Below, piece after piece: positions 58,757 through 64,000 of a DNA stretch of 64,000 nucleotides (its first letter is position 1; each line of letters opens with the position of its first letter). Source of the stretch: Plantactinospora endophytica (GTDB taxonomy: Bacteria > Actinomycetota > Actinomycetes > Mycobacteriales > Micromonosporaceae); contig NZ_BONW01000004.1 in the NCBI RefSeq assembly GCF_016862915.1, positions 1-64,000 of the forward strand, read 5' to 3'. Made by a program: the position numbers and the translations under genes. A model generated the notes under the pieces. It did no database searches, was not told the DNA's origin, and saw nothing but the letters and a program-made list of their open reading frames with translations.

Positions 58757-59685
58757 GGCAGCCGACGCACCCGCTCGACGAACCGCTCGACGAACCGGTC
58801 CCGGTCGACGTTCGCGCTGTACGCGACGTTCCGCTCCAGCGTGGTCACCCCCCACCGATCGACGACCGTACGCCCGAAGGTGAGCGCCGACCCGGTCTCC
58901 ACCGCGACGTTGCACTTCACCTTCTCCACCAGATCAGGCCAGAGCACCTCCGCGACCGCCACCGCGTCGTGCAGCGGCGTGCCCGGCCGGTTCGAGTAGT
59001 GGCTGTGCCGGGCCGCCACAGTGGCCAGGATGTCGGCGACGAACTCGCCGCACCGGCCGGCGGTACGCAGCGACTCGGCCTCGTCCGGCAGGATCTGGGC
59101 CCGGAAGGTCACGTCGAGCCCGGCCATCGTGATGTCCAGGCCGGAACCGAGGACGATCTTCGCCGCCTCGGGATCCGACCAGATGTTGAACTCGGCCGAC
59201 GGCGTGACGTTGCCCAACGTGGCCGAGCCGCCCATCAGGACGAGCCGATGCACCCGGTCGGCCAGTCGTGGGTGCATCCTCAGGAACAGCGCGATGTTCG
59301 TCAACGGGGCGGTGCAGACCACCGTCAGCCGGTCCCGGTGCTCGCGGACCGACCTGGCCAACAGCTCGACGGCGTGCGGTTCCACGGCACCGTGGCGCGG
59401 CTCGGGCAGTCCGAGGTCGGTGAGCATCCCCGCCGTGGCAAGCTCGCCGACCGGGACCGGGTCGCGCACGAGGGGACGCCCACATCCGGACGCCACCGGA
59501 ATGTCGGGCCTGCCGGCGAGTTCCACCACCTGGAGCGCGTGCCGGGTGGTGGCCTCGACCCCGGCGGTGCCGGCGACCGTCGATATGCCCGCAATTTCGA
59601 CTTCGGGGCTTGCTATCGCCAGCAACATGGCGAGTGCGTCGTCGTGCCCCGGGTCGCAGTCGAGAAAGACGGGCACACCAACCAT
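58753..59685 (-). CDS. Nucleoside hydrolase (IunH family)
   Basis: The 310-residue protein shows the family DxDxGxDD motif as FLDCDPGHDDALAML. VLMGGSATLGNVTPSAEFNI provides the Asn/Glu ribose contacts, and TPLHDAVAVAEVL supplies the final Ca-binding Asp. These enzymes hydrolyse the N-glycosidic bond of nucleosides to base plus ribose. As the first gene of the four-gene minus-strand operon inside a biosynthetic region, it may make or salvage a base or sugar for the product, or serve self-resistance. Confidence 0.93.
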   Translation of the reverse strand: MVGVPVFLDCDPGHDDALAMLLAIASPEVEIAGISTVAGTAGVEATTRHALQVVELAGRPDIPVASGCGRPLVRDPVPVGELATAGMLTDLGLPEPRHGAVEPHAVELLARSVREHRDRLTVVCTAPLTNIALFLRMHPRLADRVHRLVLMGGSATLGNVTPSAEFNIWSDPEAAKIVLGSGLDITMAGLDVTFRAQILPDEAESLRTAGRCGEFVADILATVAARHSHYSNRPGTPLHDAVAVAEVLWPDLVEKVKCNVAVETGSALTFGRTVVDRWGVTTLERNVAYSANVDRDRFVERFVERVRRLP

Positions 59686-60170
59686 CGAAAGCTCGTCCTC
59701 TCTCCGCCCTCGGAAGGGCCGGTGGCAGAGTCCTCAATGCTCGGACGTCCCCGATGTTCCGACACCGCAATGCCGATGCGGGCTCGTGCCGAGGAGGCCG
59801 AAGCCGGTCAATGCTACAAGACACCAGAAAAACCGAAGTACGTCAACGCCTGGTCGATCATGCCCGGAAGGTCCCGAGTAAGGACTTTGGACAGTCCCTT
59901 GTGAAGACGAAATCGATAGTATAAGAATCCCGGAAGGCTTCGGTCGTACCGATCGACATGCGGTTGTCGACGACCGCCGTCGAGGAAGGAGTGTGCGGAA
60001 AATGCACGTGATCCGCTCTTCGTAGACGTAATCCTCTACTCGGACATTCCCTCACATGCCGTTGTCAGGCCCGCCGTTCCGTCCGGGCCGGATCTCCGCG
60101 ACGGCGGCGAGGAACTCCGCGACGGCGGCGAGGAACACGGTCGAATTGTCGGCCGGCTGTCGACCGACCG
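59686..60170. other. Divergent promoter region of the second cluster
   Basis: This 485-base stretch separates the nucleoside hydrolase start (minus) from the carrier protein genes (plus). Bases 59800-60055 are clearly less GC-rich than the surrounding genes and should hold both promoters. A GGAAGGAG motif at 59983 is followed by the very short frame ATG 60002 (MHVIRSS), which could be a leader peptide. I see no convincing full gene here. Confidence 0.6.
60094..60135 (+). repeat. 21-bp perfect tandem duplication
   Basis: The unit beginning CTCCGCGACGGCGGCGAGGA occurs twice in a row (60094-60114 and 60115-60135), 36 bases before the small ORF at 60171. Confidence 0.9.
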
Positions 60171-60341
60171 GTGCCCGACTATCCGGCACCCGACGACACG
60201 TACGACCTGTACCGGGACCACCTGTACCTGGAAACCGACGACGGGAAGGCGCCCTTCTTCGTGGTGCACGAGACGACAGCGCGACCCTTCAGACACACCC
60301 TGCTCCGGTCCTGGCCGCTCGGCACCGACGGGAGGGCGTGA
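60171..60341 (+). CDS. Candidate 56-residue protein preceding the carrier protein
   Basis: In the third frame, GTG 60171 opens a 56-codon ORF with strongly G/C third positions and protein-like content. It reads VPDYPAPDDTYDLYRDHLYL, then ETDDGKAPFFVVHETTARPF, and ends LRSWPLGTDGRA. Its TGA (60339-60341) overlaps a GTG at 60338 in the carrier protein frame, a typical coupled junction. The frame stays open upstream without a usable start. It is not MbtH (no NxExQ or Trp pattern). It could be a small partner of the carrier or condensation proteins, or a scaffold peptide for the LanB/PEARL-like enzyme downstream. Function unknown. Confidence 0.5.
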   Translation: MPDYPAPDDTYDLYRDHLYLETDDGKAPFFVVHETTARPFRHTLLRSWPLGTDGRA

Positions 60342-60343
60342 CC

Positions 60344-60661
60344 GTGGATCGACCCGGGCCGGTGACCGGCGAGGATCTCGTGGCACTGGTGGTCAGTGCC
60401 TTCCGCACCCACCTGCCGGCGGAGGAGCCGGTGGACGCGGACACCGACTTCTTCGACGCGGGCGGCAACTCCGTCACCGCGGCGCGGGTCGTGGCCCGGC
60501 TCCGGCACGAACTGGACGTGCGGCTGTCGATCCGTGACATGTTCGGTAACCCGACCGCTCGCTCCCTGGCCGAGCGACTCGGCCGCCTCTCCGAGTCGGC
60601 CACACCCGATCCGGGCCGCCGGGCGCGGCGTCCGGCCGACGGCCGGAGCATCACACGTTGA
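60344..60661 (+). CDS. Free-standing carrier protein (PCP/ACP)
   Basis: The 105-residue protein is a phosphopantetheine carrier with attachment Ser in FFDAGGNSVTAARVV and helices matching NRPS peptidyl carriers (LSIRDMFGNPTARSLAERLG). The tail is Arg-rich and disordered. GTG 60344 has GGAGGG seven bases upstream; GTG 60338 is also possible and would overlap the small ORF stop. It overlaps the condensation gene by 4 bases (TTGA). It probably carries an aminoacyl group for the condensation or PEARL-like enzyme next to it. Confidence 0.92.
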   Translation: MDRPGPVTGEDLVALVVSAFRTHLPAEEPVDADTDFFDAGGNSVTAARVVARLRHELDVRLSIRDMFGNPTARSLAERLGRLSESATPDPGRRARRPADGRSITR

Positions 60662-61956
60662 CCGCCCGCAACAGTGCCGTACCCACCAGCCGCATCGGCG
60701 CCGCACGCTTCCCGACCACCGGGGCGCAGGCCGGGCTCTGGTTCGCCGCACAGCGGCTGGGCGACACCTCCGCGTACCACGTCGTCATCGCGTTCACGAT
60801 CGAGGGCGACGTGGACGGGACACGGTTGGCGGACGCCTGGCGCGGGCTCGTCGAGCGCACCGCGATCCTCGGCCTGCGGACCGCGCTCGACGACGACGGG
60901 CAGGTGGTGCAGTGGTTCGCCGGAGCGCCGGACACGGTGTCCTGGTTCGCCTCCCCGGTGTCGCCGCCGGACGGGCTGGACGTCGATCCCGCGTTCCTGC
61001 CGTACGTGCTGGCGCCGTTCGACCTCGACGGCGGCGAGTTGTGCCGGATCGTCGCCGCGCCGACCGCCGACGGGCGCACGGTCGCCGTACTGGTGCTCCA
61101 CCACCTGCTCGTCGACGGCACCAGCCAACCCGTGATCGCCGAGAGGTTCGCCCGTTGCCTGCTCGGTGAGCCGGTCGAGCCCGCCGGCCCGGAGCGGTAT
61201 CTCGAACTCGTCGAGCTGGTACGCCTGGCCGAGGTTGCCTGCCTGGCACGGGACCGGGAACGGTGGATCAGTCGGACCGTCGACCGGCTCGGCGCCGGGT
61301 GGTGCTGGCCGCCCACGGTCCCGGGCATCGCCGGGCACCTACGACACCGCCTGGACCGGACCGGCGTCGACCGGCTGCGGTCCGTCGCGGAGCGGGCCGG
61401 CGGAAGCCTCTTCCTCGGGCTCGTCGGGGCGGTACACCGGAGCCTGTCGGCACTCGGCTGGGACCGTACCGTCGTCAGCGTGGCGGCCTCGGCCCGGCCG
61501 CGTGGGGGTGGCCACGACCGCGTCGTCGGCGCCTTCGTCAACCAGGTACCGCTGGTGGCCGTCCACCGGCCGCACGACTCCCTGGCCGACCTGCTCGCCC
61601 GGGAGGTGCCCGGCTGGCGGACCGATCTGGCCGCGCGGGCACTGCCGCAGGCCGGAGTCGCCGACGACGCACGGCTCGCCCGGGTGGGCCCGAATCTCAA
61701 CCGGGTCATCGTCTCCGAGCGCCGGTCGGCCGGCCCGACGGCATACCGGTGGACCGGCTCCGGGGCGGTCCGCTCGGTGTCGGCGGAACTGTTCGTCCGT
61801 GGCTACGAACCGAAGGCCGACATCGGGGTGCGGTTCGTCCGGCACTCCGGCCACGTGGCGTACGACGTCGAGTGGTCCGCGCGGTTACCACCGGAGCTGG
61901 CGGAGCGGCTGCCCACGGTCCTCGCGGCGGCGTTGGCGGGCGGCGATGACCGCTAG
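60658..61956 (+). CDS. Free-standing condensation-domain protein
   Basis: The 432-residue protein is a single NRPS condensation domain: TTGAQAGLWFAAQRLGDTSA (C1), VLVLHHLLVDGTSQ with intact HHxxxDG (C3), VVGAFVNQVPLVAVH (C5) and a late RLPPELAERLP. It should form an amide or ester between a carrier-bound acyl group and an acceptor. The start is TTG 60658, overlapping the carrier stop by 4 bases. Its own stop overlaps the LanB-like start by 11 bases, so carrier, condensation and LanB-like proteins are translated together. Confidence 0.9.
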   Translation: MTARNSAVPTSRIGAARFPTTGAQAGLWFAAQRLGDTSAYHVVIAFTIEGDVDGTRLADAWRGLVERTAILGLRTALDDDGQVVQWFAGAPDTVSWFASPVSPPDGLDVDPAFLPYVLAPFDLDGGELCRIVAAPTADGRTVAVLVLHHLLVDGTSQPVIAERFARCLLGEPVEPAGPERYLELVELVRLAEVACLARDRERWISRTVDRLGAGWCWPPTVPGIAGHLRHRLDRTGVDRLRSVAERAGGSLFLGLVGAVHRSLSALGWDRTVVSVAASARPRGGGHDRVVGAFVNQVPLVAVHRPHDSLADLLAREVPGWRTDLAARALPQAGVADDARLARVGPNLNRVIVSERRSAGPTAYRWTGSGAVRSVSAELFVRGYEPKADIGVRFVRHSGHVAYDVEWSARLPPELAERLPTVLAAALAGGDDR

Positions 61957-64000
61957 CCCGGTGCCCAGGACGAACCTGGCGTCGAACGAACCGCACTGGA
62001 TCCCGCTGGGTACCGGCGGATGGCGCATGTGGCGGTTGGCCATGCTCCGCAGCGCCGGTTTCCCGGCGGATCTCGTCCCGCCCGGCGATCCGGCGCTGGT
62101 GGCCAATCTTCCCACCGACGGGTCCGGAGCGACCGACGGATCCGGAGCGACCGGCCGGTCCGGAGCGGTCGACGACGCCTTCCGGGCGGCGTACCGGGAC
62201 GCCTTCCGGCGGGCCGCCGCGCACCTCGCCGCGACCGCGCGGGATCCGCTGTTCCGGGAGGCCGTGGCGTGGCAGTCACCGCACCTGATCCCGCTGTGCC
62301 TGGACAAGGTGACCGCCGACGCCGAGTTCACCGGTGACACGCCACCGAGCAAGCCTCGCCAGCGGCTGCTCACCGTCGCGAGCTACGCGCAGCGGTACGC
62401 GCTGAAGAACGAGACCATCGGATTTTTCGGGCCGGTCGCGTGGGCACGGTTCGAGCCGGACGCGGCCCCGCTGACGGTGTACGGCGGTGAGCACCTGATC
62501 AGCCGTCGCACGGTCCACTTCGAGGTGTGGGCCGTCGACGCGTTGGCCCGACGCCTCTCCAGGGATCCGCTGGTGGTGCCGTGGCTGCGGCCGAGGCGCG
62601 CACCGCAGAACGTGTTCTGGCCGACCACCGCAACGGTGACCGACCCGCTGGGTCGTACCAACGCATTGTCGTCGGACGAGGCGCGGCTGCTGGCGCTCGC
62701 GTGCGGAACGAGGACGATCCGGGACATCGCGGCCGAGCTTGCCGCGACCGACGACCTGGCGGCGATCCGAGACAGCCCGGCAGAGCGCGGCGGCCCGGCA
62801 GACCGAGACGGCGCGGCAGGGCGCGGCTGCGGTACGGACCGGGACGACGCGGCAGGACGCTGCGGCGAGACGCGGCGGTCGGTGTCGGAGGTGCATCGGC
62901 TGCTGCTCGCCCTACAGGAGCGCGAACTGGTGCAGGTGGACCTGACCGTGGAGGTGTCCGCCTGGCCGGAGTCCTCGCTGCGCGAGGCGCTGGCCGCGAT
63001 CCCGGACCGGCGGGCCGGCGAGCACGCGCTGGCGCAGCTCGACGAACTGGAGCGGACCCGGGCGGCGGTGGCCAAGGCTGCCGGCGACCCGGACCGGTTG
63101 ATCGCGTCGTTGAGCGAACTCGACCGTACGTTCCGGCGGACGGCCGGGGCGGACACGGCCCGCCGGCCAGGCGAGATGTACGCCGGCCGCACCGTCGTCT
63201 ACGAGGACACGTCGCGCGACGTCGGGGCGGTCGTCGGCGCTGCGGTGACCGACGAACTCGCCCGACCGCTCGAACTCGTGCTCCAGAGCACGCGCTGGTT
63301 CGTCACCCAGGCGGCCGACCGGTACGCCGACCGGTTCCGCGAACTCTACGAGCGGATTCGCGCCCGGACGGGCCGGGAACGGGTACCGCTGGGCCGGCTG
63401 TACAGCGCCGCCGCGCCGGATCTCGCCTTCTCCTTCCACGGCCCACCGCCGATCCTGGTGCCGCTGGTCGAGGGAATGCAGCAGCGCTGGCAGGAGGTGC
63501 TGGCCGTGCCGGAGGGCGGCGGCGCGCACCACGTCGAGTCCCGGCGCATCCGTGCCGCCGTGGCGCGACAGTTTCCCGCCGAGCCTCCGCGTTGGTCGGC
63601 GGCGGCCCGGCAGTCACCCGACGTGATGATCGCCGCGAGCGATCCAGCGGCCGTGGCCCGTGGCGAGTACCAGTTGGTGCTCGGTGAGATCCACATCGCC
63701 ACGAACGGACTGCAGACCCGGCCGATGGTGCTGCACGCTCCGGACAGTGAGTGGCTGCTGGCTGCGGAGGCGACCGACCATCCGGGCCGGATCGTGGGTA
63801 CGCCGTCGAAGAGTTCTCCCGGTGTCAACTCCCGCACCAACCCGTCGGCGCTGCTGTCGCGTCGGTTCCGCTACTGGACGATGCATGCCGATCCGGCGGT
63901 GTTCGCGGACGAGGCGATTCCGGCAGCCGCGCTCCAGGTCGTACCCTCCGGCGACCGGCTGACCGTCGTGTCCGAACTCGACGGTCGGGAGTTCGACCTG
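61946..64000 (+). CDS. Second LanB/PEARL-like protein, cut by the window end
   Basis: From ATG 61946 the frame stays open for 685 codons to the last base, so the C-terminus is missing. It resembles the N-terminal domain of lantibiotic dehydratases and peptide aminoacyl-tRNA ligases: WRMWRLAMLRSAGFPADLV near the start, then VASYAQRYALKNETIGFFGP, which keeps the canonical KNExxxFFGP motif. VLGEIHIATNGLQ and LLSRRFRYWT occur later. A repetitive Asp/Gly/Arg stretch (about residues 275-310) looks inserted. It follows the carrier and condensation genes with an 11-base overlap. I infer aminoacyl-tRNA-dependent extension of a scaffold, perhaps the carrier or the 56-residue protein. Confidence 0.8.
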   Translation, partial: MTASPVPRTNLASNEPHWIPLGTGGWRMWRLAMLRSAGFPADLVPPGDPALVANLPTDGSGATDGSGATGRSGAVDDAFRAAYRDAFRRAAAHLAATARDPLFREAVAWQSPHLIPLCLDKVTADAEFTGDTPPSKPRQRLLTVASYAQRYALKNETIGFFGPVAWARFEPDAAPLTVYGGEHLISRRTVHFEVWAVDALARRLSRDPLVVPWLRPRRAPQNVFWPTTATVTDPLGRTNALSSDEARLLALACGTRTIRDIAAELAATDDLAAIRDSPAERGGPADRDGAAGRGCGTDRDDAAGRCGETRRSVSEVHRLLLALQERELVQVDLTVEVSAWPESSLREALAAIPDRRAGEHALAQLDELERTRAAVAKAAGDPDRLIASLSELDRTFRRTAGADTARRPGEMYAGRTVVYEDTSRDVGAVVGAAVTDELARPLELVLQSTRWFVTQAADRYADRFRELYERIRARTGRERVPLGRLYSAAAPDLAFSFHGPPPILVPLVEGMQQRWQEVLAVPEGGGAHHVESRRIRAAVARQFPAEPPRWSAAARQSPDVMIAASDPAAVARGEYQLVLGEIHIATNGLQTRPMVLHAPDSEWLLAAEATDHPGRIVGTPSKSSPGVNSRTNPSALLSRRFRYWTMHADPAVFADEAIPAAALQVVPSGDRLTVVSELDGREFDL

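Noticed and set aside
59887-59925. Possible sigma-70-like promoter (TTGGAC or TTGTGA with TATAAG)
   Set aside because: Spacings of the boxes (15 or more than 20 bases) do not fit a standard promoter well enough to call.
59989-60025. Very short Cys-containing frame (VCGKCT) and MHVIRSS frame before the second cluster
   Set aside because: Too short to support as genes; noted only as a possible leader peptide.
60056-60343. Upstream extension of the carrier protein frame from ATG 60056
   Set aside because: The extension is low in protein-like content and is contradicted by the better frame at 60171; the carrier domain itself begins after 60344 with a good ribosome-binding site.

Overview
The window is high-GC DNA with frequent GTG starts and long overlapping gene strings. 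It also carries type VII secretion genes, 2,3-diaminopropionate genes and F420-type oxidoreductases. Together these indicate an actinomycete, most likely a Micromonosporaceae member (Micromonospora, Plantactinospora or a relative). That assignment is inference from gene style only.

Bases 1-19,000 look like chromosomal housekeeping and accessory genes: a DsbA-like/MauE pair, a CopC-CopD/YcnI copper operon, a repeat-rich membrane protein, a GT87 glycosyltransferase, oligoribonuclease, tRNA-His(GTG), two tandem L,D-transpeptidase lipoproteins, tRNA-Lys(CTT), a secreted sugar dehydrogenase under a LacI-type operator, an alpha/beta hydrolase that seems to lack its nucleophile, a FAD oxidoreductase, a GNAT acetyltransferase and a 400-residue unknown. 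A remnant of a gamma-glutamylcyclotransferase-like gene lies at 18,710.

Bases 19,100-22,900 hold a type VII secretion effector locus: a YbaB-like protein, an EspC/DUF2580-like protein, a WXG100-like protein, an HNH/EndoVII (GH-E type) nuclease toxin, two probable immunity or partner proteins and a thioredoxin-fold protein without a CxxC. A LuxR-type two-component system follows. Bases 25,064-32,983 are a compact, translationally coupled six-gene operon joining chaperone and phospho-signalling parts: a large membrane protein with a possible J-like N-terminus, an FHA-winged-helix protein, a Ser/Thr kinase, a GrpE-like protein, a divergent Hsp70 and a TPR-TM-OmpA-like protein.

Bases 33,400-50,600 are a biosynthetic cluster with no PKS or NRPS module: two ATP-grasp enzymes, a methyltransferase, a PLP aminotransferase, a LanB/PEARL-like protein, an MFS exporter, a kinase-amidinotransferase fusion, a YqcI/YcgG (GntA-like) oxygenase, a VioC-like 2OG oxygenase, SbnA/SbnB for 2,3-diaminopropionate, a 5-aminolevulinate-synthase-like enzyme and an F420-type oxidoreductase. 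I infer a guanidino-amino-acid-containing, amide-linked small molecule, possibly built with aminoacyl-tRNA.

After a divergent MmyB-type regulator/SDR pair, a second related biosynthetic block runs from 52,426 to the end: a DsbA-family protein, a carrier-condensation didomain, a HAD protein, then divergently a methyltransferase/MFS/deoxyribosyltransferase-like/nucleoside hydrolase operon, then a small candidate peptide gene, a carrier protein, a free condensation protein and a second LanB/PEARL-like protein cut by the window end. The pairing of PEARL-like enzymes with carrier and condensation proteins and guanidine chemistry is the most unusual feature of the window.
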